64,000 nucleotides of DNA from Beroe forskalii (lineage: Eukaryota; Ctenophora; Nuda; Beroida; Beroidae). Shown one piece after another: positions 11,630 through 24,309 of this stretch. Within the stretch, counting starts at the first letter, position 1, and every line of letters begins with the position of its first letter. The position numbers were made by a program, and so were the translations under genes. The stretch is taken from NCBI GenBank assembly GCA_011033025.1, contig WFMF01000049.1:718145-782144 (forward strand), written 5' to 3'. The notes beneath the pieces were generated by a model. It worked only from the letters and a program-made list of their open reading frames with translations. It made no database searches and was not told where the DNA came from.

Positions 11630-12741
11630 CCCAGTGGCATAATGTAGGGAATGGGGGAATGGCAAGCCCAGCTAAATTTTGGGACAGAATCTGTGAAATC
11701 GGACTCAAAAAGCCAAATTCACGGAAAATTGAGTTAAATATTTTTATTAAAGTGGTTGTTCGATTTTACGCCGCACACTGTGACTCATCGACTTCGAAAA
11801 AAAAAATTTTATAAAGAAGCAGCCTTTTGCGCAAATTTCCAATTAGCGGAACGCCGCGCTTCCCGAACCAGCCATTAAATTCCCAGCCCAGCCGGCGGTT
11901 CGGGAATGTAAGTGGCTGGTTGGGGAATCTACAGATTCCTCAAAATCCTGACATATGATAAACTTACCGTCTGTTTTAACGATTTCGAAGGTGTGGGCTG
12001 ACTAGTTTTGTGATCTTTTTGTGCTTTTTTTATATGCCAGTCTGAAATTTAGGCAGTTCAAGGAAATTGGAAGTTTTTTTGCGATGGATCGAAGACCCTG
12101 CTTACTAAGTAGCTTCAAATAAACGCTTTCCCAACCTAGCTGCCACACTCCAAAAGTAGCCAGACACTCCTAAAATCCGCTGAAGAGCTACCATTGCTTG
12201 TTTATACCGCCAGGAACTGATCGTATCATTTTTTCGTCATTGAAGTTAAACTCAACATTTTGGAAGTTATAGCTCAAACGAGCAGTGCAACATGATTGAG
12301 TAGATCCCACAATATATTTCGAAAATGTAGGTCGTAGGATCATTATTTGCTGTGAGAAAACTGAAGATGAGCTACGAAAATGAAAATTTTAAATTTGACT
12401 ATAGTGGGGCATGAACCACGGACCTCACGTGCGAGATCGATGTGATAGAGAATGGCGTCTTACCCGGCTGAGCTACGTAGCCATGATACACCATGTAAAT
12501 ATTGCGTAACTATACGGGTAAAATTCGTTACTTTTAAATTCTTTCAGTGTTTTATTGTGATATTGATTGAATTTCCTACATTATTTCTCAAATAATAGTC
12601 AAATTTGGCAAGCCTTCTTCACATTTCAATGATTTCGAGACATGGCAAGTAGTCTTAGATTTTAGAGACGCCACTAGACAGAAAAAGCCATTTCCCTCTT
12701 AATCCTCATTCCCAGCCACTTTTAAAAATTATTCCACTGGG
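11630..12741. mobile_element. Non-autonomous hAT-like DNA transposon (1.1 kb)
   Basis: The left end CCCAGTGGCATAAT is the imperfect reverse complement of the right end ATTATTCCACTGGG. An 8-bp direct repeat GTAGCATG flanks both ends (11622-11629 and 12742-12749), as expected of hAT insertion. GTAGCATG also occurs as part of the host minisatellite, so the duplication alone is weak; the interruption of the array and the terminal repeats carry the call. No transposase frame is present. It includes a tRNA-like segment at 12417-12484. Confidence 0.7.
12417..12484 (-). ncRNA. tRNA-like segment (tRNA pseudogene or SINE head)
   Basis: On the minus strand TAGCTCAGCCGGG resembles an A box and GTGGTTCATGCCCCAC a B box/T arm. 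The spacing between boxes is about 13 nt longer than in a standard tRNA and I cannot pair the acceptor stem, so a functional tRNA is unlikely. It more likely derives from a tRNA or a SINE promoter. Confidence is low because the fold was judged by eye. Confidence 0.35.
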
Positions 12742-12900
12742 GTAGCATGCCAGTAGCACGCCAGTATCAAGCCAGTAGCATGCCAGTAGCACGCCAGTAT
12801 CAAGCCAGTATCACCCAGTATCGCGCCAGTATCACAACAGTTTACCCACTCGCCAGCAGCACGCCAGTATCAAGCCAGTAGCACGCCAGTTTACCCACTC
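12742..12900. repeat. GCCAGTAGCAC minisatellite, right part
   Basis: Continuation of the array seen at 11540-11629, with GTAGCATGCCAGTAGCACGC and TATCAAGCCAGTA units and two GTTTACCCACTCGCC inserts. From 12901 to 13388 nothing is recognised. Confidence 0.9.
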
Positions 12901-13388
12901 GCCTTCCCCATTTGCTTGTCCCAGCTACTCGTCTACTTCATCATTTTCTATTTAATGTTACCTCGCGTAAACAGAACGGACAGTTCGCAGTTAGTATTCT
13001 GACTGTGTCATGGTTACTAATCAAGTCTCTTGGAGCGTCACTTAGGTTATTACGCTGAACACGCAGGAGCCATGGTAAACATGTCCAGTGATTTCCATTG
13101 TATCTCAATGACCAATGACCAAGTGAGCTAGTGGCGTCAATAATTCATGACATTTAAATCGTAAGCCGGACGAGCAATTATGCACCCCATATGATGTCGT
13201 CTCATATAGAATGCTATCATTATACAGTACAGCTGGTCTGACTATTCTTTGTTGCTTTGTGGTTATGCTACGATCTGATGACCGATTTTAGTGGGTCGGA
13301 TGTTTTGAATCTTATCAATCGGAAATTCAGAATAAGATTTGGATGGTTTCAATGGAAAATTTCTGCTTTATTTTGCATTATTAAGTTA

Positions 13389-14123
13389 CTAGCAGGCCCG
13401 TTGGGCCTGCAAGCACACAGCTCACTCGGCGCTGCTATGCAGCACATCGTTCGCAAATGTATGACTTTATGAGCACGAAATTAAATATTCACTTTAATGA
13501 AGGAGCAGAGTGAAAAATAGTTCGTCGGTCAATCTTAGTCGTGCTTAACCATACGTGACATTTGTTCCGTTTGGCGTTTTGATTCCAAGATGATGTTATT
13601 CTGACAAATAATTCTCATTCTGACATCGGACAATTTTGTTTTGTTCCAGGCCAGGAACTGTCATCGTAATATGCTTCACTTATATTCGACTCGATTAAAT
13701 TGTACACTTTCGTATACCTTAAATTGCTCTTACAACTGCCAATTTCAAACATACAGTTCCTACCATTATAACCGATACATCATTAATTATCGACCGACTT
13801 CTACCACAGTTTTATGAAAACAATCCATCTGGAATAACCTCTGTTATTCAATTTATGCCCATTCTCCATCTCGAAATCTTGAATTTGAAATTAAGAGAAC
13901 GTCAAATTTTCAAAAACTACAGCACAGCACTTAACATTAGATGCGTAATAAACAGTACTATCAAAGAACTGACCATAAGCTGCACGTGCACAAAATTTAT
14001 TTTCCATAGCAACGGCACCAATATGCGCCATTTAGCCTTCATTTCTCTTGATAATCTCTTGGCAAGGTCAAAAAAATTTACAGCGATGGGGAAAAAACGC
14101 GAAACTTCACTTTATATATAAGA
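13389..14123 (-). mobile_element. Non-autonomous Helitron, subfamily A, first of four in tandem
   Basis: On the minus strand it begins TCTTATATATAAAG (at 14123) and ends with the hairpin GCAGGCCCaacGGGCCTGC followed by CTAG at 13389, which are canonical Helitron termini. The base beyond CTAG is T on that strand. It abuts the next element with no intervening base. No Rep/helicase is encoded, so mobility would depend on an autonomous relative. It contains CACGTG (13983 region) and a near X-box motif at ~14003. The 88-codon plus frame inside is not conserved as protein. Confidence 0.88.
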
Positions 14124-14418
14124 CTAGCAGGCCCGTTAGGCCATCTAATACACAGCTCACCCAGAGCTCGCAAATTTCAGCCAATGCGATTCAAATTTAA
14201 TAAAAAAATTTACCGCGTCAAAAAACTCCGATCCGTTCAAAAGTTGTTAGACATCGCAACGTAATCAAAACACCATTAACAGAAATAAGCGCGCGCGCAA
14301 TTCTCCGTGCACGTGTCACCATGGTTACCCGCACAAATCGTAATGCGCGCGCGTTCCGAAGATGTTTCCGCCGTTACGTACAAACAGAAAAACAGAGAAT
14401 GCGAAATTATATTAGAGA
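14124..14418 (-). mobile_element. Non-autonomous Helitron, subfamily B, second in tandem
   Basis: 295 bp. The minus strand starts TCTCTAATATAATTTCGC at 14418 and ends CTAG at 14124, with a degraded terminal hairpin (GGCC..TTAGGCC). It is joined directly to neighbours on both sides. Contains alternating CGCGCG, a CACGTG and a CACCATGGTTAC variant of the X-box. Confidence 0.85.
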
Positions 14419-14727
14419 CTAGCGGGCCCGTAGGGCCTGCAAATACACAGCTCACTCGGCGCTGCTACGCAGCACCTCGTTCGCAAAATTCAAATCCACC
14501 AAATGCTTTTTACCGCATCAAAAAATTCCAATCACATCAAAAGTTACGCAGCAACATACTCAAAACAGCATTAAACAGAAATGATCACGCTCGCGCAATA
14601 TGTAACCATAGCAACGCGCGCGCCTATATCCATATTGCACGTGGGCGCTCCAAAATGTGTCTACAAAAGGACAAAAAACGTGACGGAGGTACATAATAAT
14701 ACAGAGGTTGCGAAATTATATTAGAGA
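14419..14727 (-). mobile_element. Non-autonomous Helitron, subfamily B, third in tandem
   Basis: 309 bp. The minus strand starts TCTCTAATATAATTTCGC at 14727 and ends with the hairpin GCAGGCCCtacGGGCCCGC plus CTAG at 14419. Internal landmarks are GTGCTGCGTAGCAGCGCCGA near the 3' end, an exact X-box GTAACCATAGCAAC (14602-14615) and CACGTG at ~14639. The 129-codon plus-strand open frame spans this and the preceding unit and is not a gene. Confidence 0.9.
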
Positions 14728-15038
14728 CTAGCAGGCCCGTTGGGCCTGCTAATACACAGCTCACTCGGTGCTGCTACGCAGCACCTCGTTCGCAAATTTC
14801 AAATCAACTAAATACTTTTTACCGCATCAAAAAATTCCAATCAGGTCAAAAGTTACGGAGCAGCGTATTCAAAACATCATTAAACAGAAATGAACGCGCG
14901 CGCAATATGTAACCATAGCAACGCGCGTTTATACCAAAAACTGCACATGGGCGCTCCAAAATGTGTCTACAAAAGGACAAAAGACGTTACGACGTACATA
15001 ATAATAATATTACAGAGGTTGCGAAATTATATTAGAGA
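14728..15038 (-). mobile_element. Non-autonomous Helitron, subfamily B, fourth in tandem
   Basis: 311 bp, same ends as the preceding unit: TCTCTAATATAATTTCGC at 15038 and hairpin plus CTAG at 14728. The flanking base beyond the 5' TC is A on the minus strand. With the T at the far end of the array (13388), the four-unit array therefore sits exactly between A and T, the Helitron target. Exact X-box GTAACCATAGCAAC at 14909-14922. Confidence 0.9.
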
Positions 15039-18000
15039 TTGCGTGTAAGTAAAGTTTCGGAATTTTTATTTGGCCATTTTCAAAGAATCATTTAACCGAA
15101 GTTGAAATTCACTTATTGATGCAGAATTATGACCCAAAAACCGGTTTTTCGTTGAACCAGACACTTCAAAGTTTTGGTACAAAAACTTACCATCCATACC
15201 TATACTGTAATGTCTAACAGTCTAAGAGTCTATTGTATTACCTATATTGTAAAAGTTTAAGGTGTTTGTATAAAAATATAAAATAGGTGTTATAAATTTT
15301 ACATCTGGTCCCAATATCACGGTTTGCACTTTTCACCCGAAGCAAAGCCATTCAATACAAAAGTACTTCTGAATCGAGTAGGTTAGTAGTTATGAATTTG
15401 ACAGCGAATATGTTTAAAGGTTTAACTTATGTGGCCTTCATAAACTGCAGCAATTAAGAAAGCGACGTGTTAGTTGAGTAGTTGGTTATTGGTATTCTGG
15501 TTAGGTAGCTAGGTAGGAAAGTACCACTGCGGAAGTCTATCGTAATGTTACTACTGCGACATGTAGGACATCTGATTTTATGAAACTACCCTATCGGACA
15601 GCAGGCGAATTCTATAACAATAATATTATTATTATTACTGTGATGGTGAAATGGCATATATGTGTTATATGTACAAATACTTGATCCCTTGCCGCAATAT
15701 TGTATAGTCAAATTCGGTACTGAAATTGTTATTTACTTCTCAAATTAATCAGCGATATTGGTTGCAATATGGCTCGATTTTGACACTTTACATGGCCTGT
15801 TCGACGTTTGTCAAGACGTGTTGATTGACAAGGGATTGACAAACTCGGTATCATTCTAGCATAATAACTCCGCATCCAAAGGGAGGGAATTTAGCGGCAA
15901 ATAATTACTCTGCCGATGGAGGGCCCCGGACCCTTGACACAAGACGCCTTTGCACAACTCACATTATTTCGCGCCGAAAGTTTTTTACGTTTGAATGTGA
16001 TTCATTTTCTCAAACACAAGGATATACTTGGGTGGGTCCCAGTGGAACTCTCTGTGATTGAGAGTTGCCATCCATCCCTGATGATCAGCTGGATATTGCA
16101 CCAAAAAAGGATACACTTCAATCTGAATTAGAATCGAAGAGGATTTTAGTACACTTTGCAATCAGCCACTGCATAGGTACTTTGGCAGTATCCAAGTAGC
16201 CCGACACACGTGTTGTTGTTGCGTGATTATTTTCCATTATGTTACATTTCTCACGATCCTTTTAGTAACCACTTCGAAGAAATACTGAATAATGTGCGAC
16301 AGCAGTGCTTAGCGCTTTAGCGAATGTTGGATCTGAATACCCTACTATCACGTTCCTATCAGCTGACAGCTCCTCATCCACCTTGGATTTAAGAGAAATA
16401 GGCGGTTCAACGTCATCAACTCACTTCATTGAGCTATGAATATGACGTCATCCTATCCGCCTATTTATCGTGCGCGGTGTTCAATCAATGTGAGAAGATA
16501 AAGTGCTGGAGACTCAATATATTATCATCTGAAAACTTGAGTGTTCCCCATGCACTTGCGTGAATAATAACTTGATAACCTACCGCGTTGGAAATTAATA
16601 GCACATCATATTCATTTTGATAGGTTTTGATTTAATCATTGTGATAGCAGACATTTTATGATAGGTTCGTTAACTCGTTAAACAGCAGCTTTAGGTTACT
16701 TATTGTGATGAATTCTGTTGAGGTATTATTCAGCCTCCTGACATTTTCATTCATGTCTATAATACACTAATACATGGACACTTGCCTGACCGGGTCCATA
16801 CTCCATATTAGTTTAGACTTTAGACCCTCGCCCTTCGGGATGCTGGACTCAACCGGATCCATCCCTTGAGCTGCTCCCTTGGAAAGTATCCCAAAATAGA
16901 TCCCAAAATAGATCATATTCGTTTTGATAGACTTTGATTAATCACTGTGATTGTCGATATCTATAAGTTCGTTATTAACTCGTTATTATTAACAGTGCAG
17001 CTTTAAGTTACTGTTCTCTACAGCTGATAATGCGATCTGTTAGTACTCTGCTCAACAATGGTCCCACCACTTCACAGATTTCTCGCTATGTGGATCAAAT
17101 CCGTTAGAGCGTGTTTGGTGGTTACCTATTCCGCACTATCAACGAACTCTGTGACCCAAAAAAACTTAACAAAAGTAAGAATTCGGGTGTGGATGAGGTC
17201 TCTAAAAGATATTTCGAGATGTGATAGGTATGGATTATAAGTTTTCTTACCAAGTTTTCTTGCTCAAAAATGTTAAAGGTGATTTAAATCAATGAAAAAC
17301 GGTTATTTTCGGCCATAAATCCACTCTTGGGACCAAAAATGTAATTCCAATATCAGTGTCACAATGCTTTAATAGTTCCAAAAGATCCTGAAACTTTTAT
17401 TAAGTTTGCTCAAAAATACTTGGAGATATTATGTCTATTTTGTGACACATCTAATAATGCAAGGTCATTATTATCATGGGAATTTTCAGAAAAGAATCCA
17501 TTTACAAGCCCTAGATGACGTTCCAAAATCTCATCAAGAAACTTCAAGCACAGCCAAAGTTATTAAGGTTTGCTTTCGTTAATAACTTTTTTAAGCCACC
17601 CGGTATAAACATGACGCGTTTCCTAGGCAAAAATATGGGATGTCCTATATATACTTAGGTATATATAGAGATACCTCTCTCGTTGAAATACACTTCCGAA
17701 ACCTTCGATAATTTGATTGGAAATTCAGCGAATCAGTATATTGGGATAATTGTCAGGCTTTTAGGAAGTTGAGACAACAATTTATCGGTTTATAGGTTTA
17801 TAACTCAACTGAGCACATCGCACGGTCACTTCTACGTCGAGACAAGATCTGTTTGTGCACCAAGTAAATTGGCCCATTTTATCAACTATTTCACTTAACG
17901 AAGTTTACAAATTGAATTTTCAACTTGTAAACTTAATGAACTTTGTAAACTTTATAAACGTACTCCACATGAAAAACACACGGTTCCAATTGCTGGCACG

Positions 18001-18995
18001 TGTGGCTCGAATTGCTACTCGTGTTGTTAGATATAATATGTGCATACCTATACTAAACGCAGTTTATTATATTCTGTGCAATTCATATATTATTTGACAA
18101 GAACCACCACTTTTGTCAAATAATGTCGATATATTGGTCCTATACCTATTCATTTATTAAAACCAACTGAGGCATTATACATAGAACTATGTCAACTATG
18201 TTAAGACTCAAGGGTACACGGGTACATAAGTTGTTTGACGCAAAATGTCCACAGCGGACGGCAAAACCATCTAAATATGGAAACATTTAGAGTTCAAGCA
18301 ATATCGAGAATTTGCAATTTTTTGCTTCACAGTTCGTTTTGTAAGACCCAGTCCCATGATAGCGTTTGATGTTGAAGTACTAGGTACGCTTTATCAAGAA
18401 AGCTTTCATATCCATACTTAAACTAATCAGTTCTTATTGTTTAGTGCTTTAGACAGCTTCATAGCTCGCCGCTTCACTGGCCCAATCTGCTTGTTAAAGT
18501 ATGATAACTCCTTTAGAATTGATGCCATGGTTTATCAAAGAACTCGCAGGGGTTAATATTTCTTGAACAAATTCATTTTAACCCAGATATTTTAAAGGGG
18601 TGTAGAATAGACGGAGGGGCAGAAAAACTTATTATTTACTGAGTTACAGTATTAGAAATCGCTTTAATGTATAATTTTTAATTCATTTCTTCCATAGCTA
18701 CTGATATCAATTTTCAGACGTAAGCTGACATTCGTCGATGTTAAGCTGTTGATAAATTGACAATTTTTTACAAAAAATATCATTTTACCTATTATTTTAC
18801 CTATAATATTATTCCTAGAATTTTCATTCGCTAATTTGAAAACTTCGGAGGTTTCTGGTTTATTAGAATTCCGGCAGAATTCAGACATTGAAATTATGTT
18901 TTTCTATTAAGTTGAACAGCCATCATATTTTTAACTTGAATGAAACCAGTTTCATAATTCTTTCTCATGTTAGAGTTGCTAGGAGACTCGACTGC
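15039..18995. other. Gene-poor stretch with minor repeats
   Basis: No gene recognised. Visible structure: an inverted pair AAATAGGCGG (16396-16405) and CCGCCTATTT (16457-16466) around two ATGACGTCAT-like sites; and a diverged ~150-bp direct duplication at about 16605-16735 and 16903-17055 (TCATATTCRTTTTGATAG ... CAGCTTTARGTTACT). Short frames of 60-80 codons lack domains. Confidence 0.5.
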
Positions 18996-19065
18996 ATGAC
19001 GAATTTACACCAGTTTTATGACGAATTTACGCCACTTTTATGACGAATTTACGCCACTTCCATTT
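18996..19065. repeat. 22-bp tandem repeat, three units
   Basis: TGACGAATTTACGCCACTTTTA and variants repeat three times. No gene nearby. Confidence 0.8.
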
Positions 19066-19139
19066 TCCGGGCACTTTCCAGAAATTACAGTAGTTGTATT
19101 GCAAACCTGGACCTGATATACACATATCGTATTTCTCAC

Positions 19140-19222
19140 CTTCCCAAACCACGATCTCTGCCAACCCTCTCATTTGCCTTTTTGTATTGACAAAAAGGTC
19201 AATGGGGAGGGAAAAATATGTT
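19140..19222 (-). mobile_element. Short hairpin element, copy 1 (possible small-RNA retroposon)
   Basis: About 80 bp with a long stem: CCCTCTCATTTGCCTTTTTG pairs imperfectly with CAAAAAGGTCAATGGGGAGG. It ends in an A-rich stretch (GGGAGGGAAAAATATG) and is flanked by TTTCTCAC on both sides (19132-19139 and 19223-19230). A second copy at 51917-51991 shares the stem and the ACCACGATCTCTGCCAACC segment. Origin unknown. Confidence 0.55.
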
Positions 19223-19230
19223 TTTCTCAC

Positions 19231-20031
19231 AATAAATAGTCTAAAAACAGAGACATGAGTTGACCGAATTAGAGCAATTTTTTACTGTTTTGTGTTTTGT
19301 GTTTTGTAGCTTAAAATAAGAGTTAAACACACATTAAAAAATCTTAAACTTCTGAAGAATCAAAGCAGACATTTTTCTGAAACTTCCTACCGACTGGTTA
19401 CGTGTTTCCACCGCCATATTACCGCTGACTAGACGAATGCGGCCTGGGTAACTTGAAAACCCTGTGGTGAGCAGTCACCGAGTTGTGGCAGTGTGTCGTA
19501 GGAAGTAGGGCCGAGACATGTGATTTAAGGGGGAATATATGTGCGACAATTCCGTTTTGTGAGTAATTACTTTATTCTCTTTTGTGAGTGCTCTTAGCAT
19601 TTGTGAGACGTTATCAAAGCATTATTAAAGCATTAAATATTCTATCTGTTGGGACTTGGTATTGACTGCAAATGTGTTCACTGTCCACTCACTATAATTT
19701 GTTGTAGGTATGTACATCAAAACAGATTGAGTAAGTTAGTAGAGTAGCCGAATATAAAATAAAATGCAATAGAATAGACCGATGAACTCAAGTATTAACT
19801 CTTTGAATCTTTGAATTCTGATACCAAGAATATACGCTAAGAATCGATAAAAATTGCAGCTTTGTAAGCTTGTAGAGTTGTAGGTGAATCGCGATGATTC
19901 ACCTACTTCAACTTTGACTTTGATTTCCTGACACACCTTCATTTTTTCAACATATCAATACTTCAAAAGCGTTGCTTGCTTTACGTTGGTTATTTTAGAT
20001 ATTAAAACTGCATGATTTCGGTTATATAATA
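19231..20031. other. No gene recognised
   Basis: AT-rich unique sequence; the 68-codon minus frame near 19.8 kb has no recognisable motif. Confidence 0.5.
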
Positions 20032-21188
20032 CTAGAAGGCCCGTTGGGACTTGGGCCTTCTGGGTCAAAGGACAACCGACCCTTTCAATGCTGACCACAG
20101 GGCAACACCATGCCAGCATATAAGTATATAATTACCCTAGTCAGGAACTTTGTTTCTAAGACGTGAAAAGTTGAAAAAAGTTGACATTAAAGTACGCAGT
20201 ATTTTCCAAATTCGTGAGCCACAACGCAGATAATTCATAAATATTGAATTATGAAACTTTATGACAAAAACAAGTGAAACAACATGATTGAAATAACATG
20301 ATCAATTGCGGTTTTTCAACGTTTGGAAGTGTCAAATGTGATATTTAACACTAAGTAAGTCATTGATGCAATTTTTTGCTACTGGGGGTGGGGTGCAACG
20401 TAACGAAATTAAGAAAATTCACATGAAGGCTTTGAAAATAGATAAAAATATAGACCAAATTTTACGATTGCATATTAACCTCGAACAGCTGTTAAATGAG
20501 AAGAACTCAAGAATAATGTTTTCTAAACTAAAGTTCAGATAAGGAGAATAGATGGGCAACAAATTTGAATTCGAGCTCATTAATAAAATCAAAATTGTTT
20601 GCATTTTTATCTGTTCATAACCCACTTCTAGCTTCAGTAAATATGAACTGCTCATTCCGTCGAATTCTCGCAGCAAACCATCGAATTTCTTTCTTGAAAG
20701 AATTATCGCTAATTTTCACAATAAAACAACTCTTACCAATATCATTTCTCCTAAGCTCCAACAACAGTGATAGAAGTAAGTCTTCTGTCAAAAACTTTTT
20801 ACCGGACTCGACAATTCCATTGGGAGCGTAAATTATGAATTTCAACGGTGAAAACGTTTCCAAAATACAAATTAACGAAATGGAAGATTCTTCGTTTAAA
20901 TGCACGTGCAGTTTTGCGCGCGCTAGCCCATGTTTCCATAGCAACGCGCGCAACTGGTGAATCAAATATATAACTCGTTCTTGTTTTTCGCGACCCTTTT
21001 TCCAACTTTGAGCATTAATTACGGAAAATATAAAGCCTTTACGCAAAAAAGAAGAATGTAGCAATACGAAGACACCTTTTTTCTTCCACCCTGCAAAAAA
21101 TCGCGGGTTTTCAACTCCTAGTGTGTCAGATTTTCTGGGAGAGCGAAGGCTCCTACCTTGAACTACCTCTCTCGATTATAATAATAGA
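20032..21188 (-). mobile_element. Non-autonomous Helitron, subfamily C (1.16 kb)
   Basis: The minus strand begins TCTATTATTATAATCGAGAG at 21188 (preceded by A) and ends with hairpin AGAAGGCCC...GGGCCTTCT and CTAG at 20032 (followed by T). These are canonical ends at an A|T site. A 149-codon minus-strand frame (21064-20615) starts MLHSSFLRKGFIFSV. I recognise no domain, but it is the longest non-repetitive frame in this stretch. Its span includes CACGTG (~20903) and an exact X-box GTTTCCATAGCAAC (20932-20945). Rep and helicase motifs are absent. Confidence 0.85.
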
Positions 21189-22590
21189 TTTCTATCCGGT
21201 TGTAACACATTTCATAATGTCAAAATTTCAAGTTTACTAACTCTATAACTCTATCTTTCTATGTAACAAGTCAGCCGGGTGCAGCAGTATTTGTCATCCT
21301 GACAGGATCTATATCGAGTGAGTTGATTGCTTTCCCCCAGAACCTGATAGAGCTATGGCTCTAATATCGTAATATGGGACATTTGGTGCAAATTTTCATG
21401 TTGCCATGATGATGATTATTTATTGGTTTATATGGAGTGACATTTCTACTGCCATATAACGGCTCCTGCTGCGTGGTGATCCGTGTTGTAAGATGTCTAG
21501 AGAGGGATGTAACGTAAAACGTTATGCTAACCAGATTTTCAGTATAGTATCATATTCTGGATATTCAAACGTTATATATTCACGGAAATGCGAAATATCC
21601 GTTTAAATAGTACTGTATTTGCAAATTATTGCTTGAAACCACAGAAAGTTGCGGTAGAAAGTTTCAATGTTTCAATGTTTCCATTTTATAGACCCCCCAA
21701 ATGGATCTAGTTCGTTTTGCAACGTATGAAATCATGCCCTCCATCACACTTCTAATAGAGGAGGTAATAGCCCACATACCGTTCTCGGTTTAGAAATCAA
21801 GCTTTCCTAATGGTCTAACGTGTCTAATTTACCTAGATTACCCGCCTGTGCGTGATCGTGCCTGCAGAGTGCAGAGAGACGTATTTTACTTTTATAGGTG
21901 CAATGTGCACTTTTATAGGTGCAATGTGCACTGCGATATCGCCATATCGAGCAGGTTGCACTCTCCACACTTCCCTAATCCCTCCTTTTCCTATTTAATC
22001 TTTATTCGAAGAACTGGGGTGTTTTATGACTGTCAACAGAATTTAGCTCTTACGTTTTCCGATGTAGGGGGCTCTGTTTCCGTGTTAAACGATGTGCATT
22101 CCTAAAAAATTTACAGTTTTCACCCATGTCTCAAAGGATTAGACGATATCTTTTCACGTAGAAACTTAGTAACTTAGAATGTAAAAGTCATGTAAAATAA
22201 AGAAATGTGAGCGCTAAGAACACCCTCTAGATACAGGTCTATAAAAAGACCAGGTGAGTATGATCCTCTTACGTAACCCCCTCTATCTAAGAATCTTGTG
22301 CAGCTCTGTACCTTCACCTAACTAGCTGTAGAGAGGGTGGTGCAATGCACACCACTCTTCTGAAAATCACTTCCTCGCCCCTTCACCGTTGCCTGAGTAA
22401 TTCTTTAATGATTCCATGATTGGAGATCAGCGTGAGGGAATGAGACCTGCGTTATTTGCTAATTGTTTCTCAGAAACTCAGATAAGGTATGTGATGAGTA
22501 TGTCAATTGTCATAAGCGTGCCTCTAACATGTGACTTGTAATCTATTGTCTGTGATTCGTTGCATATCAGCCGCAGAGGGTCTGCTTGTT
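21189..22590. other. No gene recognised
   Basis: Unique sequence with a small tandem duplication TTTTATAGGTGCAATGTGCA at ~21891-21931. No domain is seen in the short frames. Confidence 0.5.
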
Positions 22591-22599
22591 CGTCTTGTG

Positions 22600-22920
22600 G
22601 ATCTGCTTATTCGTCAACTTGTTGCTCACCTAGCTGTTCACCTAGTTGCTCAGCTAGTTGCTCAGCTAGTTGTGCACCTAGTTGCTCATCTAGTTGCTCA
22701 GCTAGTTGTTCACCTAGTTGTTCACCTAGTTGCTCGGCTAGTTGTTCACCTAGTTGCTCAGCTAGTTGCTCAGCTAGTTGTTCACCTAGTTGTTCACCTA
22801 GTTGCTCGGCTAGTTGTTCACCTAGTTGCTCAGCTAGTTGCTCAGCTAGTTGTTCACCTAGTTGTTCACCTAGTTGTTCACCAAGTTGCTGCTCAGCTAG
22901 CTGCTCAGCTAGTTGCTTTG
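22600..22920. repeat. 15-bp minisatellite (CTAGTTGCTCAGCTA)
   Basis: About twenty units of CTAGTTGCTCAG/CTAGTTGTTCAC with a higher-order alternation. The period is a multiple of three and the unit lacks stops, so two plus frames stay open (LVAQLVVHLV and SCSPSCSASC). Neither is credible as a gene. 22921-23523 has nothing recognisable. Confidence 0.92.
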
Positions 22921-24309
22921 TTGATCGTTAGATGAAGTTCTTTATGATTTTATGAAAATTACCCAAAATTAGCTAAATTAATTGAATGGGACATAATACG
23001 CATTAATTCTAATTCTGACAGCATTACTTCCAATAACACAATAAAAGCATAAAGCTTTAACTTTTATTGATCTCTCAAAATTTTGGCAGACATTGTAACA
23101 TTTTATTGCATTTTGTGGTACCGTATTTATATTTGAAATGATATAAAACACAAGTCCAGACTCCAGACATTGAAGTATTTAGGATACAAAAGCTACATCT
23201 TTCTAATATTACTAAGTATATTATATTCATAATTTTAATTACTTAATCGTTGAACAGCTGTTATAGTTTGATGCCTTGATGGCATTTACCAAACTACTCC
23301 CTTTATTCTTTGTTATCAATCATACCATACAAATAAGAGGATGAAGAGAGTCAATTGTATAGCATCGACAGCGCTAAATTAAGCCCTAAAATGATTATCC
23401 TTTTATCTTATCACAGGTCATATGTAAGTAACTGATTGTTATGAATCGTAATAAGTTACTCATGTGGGCTTCTTGAGTTGGCCCTAACACTGCATATTGC
23501 ATAAAGTGTTACAATTGTAGAATTGTTTCGTGAAGCTTTATTCAGTCTACTATTTGAGCTTTCACGAGTCACACTGCTTTAAAATTTGGAAATTTATCTC
23601 AATTATTTAATAATTGTTTTAAATTTATCTCAATTATCTCAATTATCTAATAATTGTTTTAAATTTATCTTCCTTGCTTTAATTATGATGCGATCAAAAA
23701 TTTCTTTCGCATCTTTTTCGTCAGAGTGTGCTGGTGCCGGGCAAATCTCTTCGCAATTGCGAAATTTGGATTTCAGAGTTTTCGTTCAAATCCATCCCAG
23801 GTGAGTTGAAATAGGATATTACTTTTTCTTAATTTTTATCCATTTCTATATCCGATATTTCAGCCTTCTTTCTATGCCTTCTTTCATTCAGCGGATATAC
23901 AATCGGAATTTGTCCCCCTTCTTCTGTGTTTGAGGTTTCTCTCGTTCCCTCCTTTTGAACCTTGCTCCTTTTTTTTGGGTTTTGTCAAAATTTACCTATA
24001 ATATCACTGTCCTAGAAATTTCTAGAAAATTTACCCAACAAGCTCCGTCTCAGATTACATTTTTCAGGTACTGACTTACTGAAGCGACAAAAAAGGGTTG
24101 ACACTCTCTCGGATCAGTTTCGAGAATCTACCTATCGAGTATAGGTCACCACCTCGGATCAAATTTGAAAATTTACATAAAATTTACCCACAACTACGGT
24201 ACCGTAAATTGGCCCAAATTTACTTACAGTGACAAGCTCTATTTTATTTATTTAGAGTATTTAGAGCCCTCCGAATCAATTTTCAAGAGTCAGCAGCTAT
24301 GCATGTTAC

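Noticed and set aside
12417..12484. A functional tRNA gene
   Set aside because: Box spacing is too long and the acceptor stem does not pair, so it is listed only as a tRNA-like segment.
14307..14696. 129-codon plus-strand frame
   Set aside because: It crosses the junction of two tandem Helitrons and is not conserved in the neighbouring unit.
13389..15038. CRISPR-like array (repeated ~300-bp units with palindromic GCAGGCCC hairpins)
   Set aside because: Unit size, spacing and termini are those of Helitrons in a eukaryotic genome; there are no short unique spacers.
20615..21064. 149-codon frame as a Helitron-encoded Rep or captured gene
   Set aside because: No Rep HUH or helicase motif is visible and no other copy is available in the window to show conservation; kept only as a note in the Helitron entry.
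22531..22935. 134-codon LVAHLV and 123-codon SCSPSC repeat proteins
   Set aside because: Both come from the same 15-bp minisatellite in different phases.
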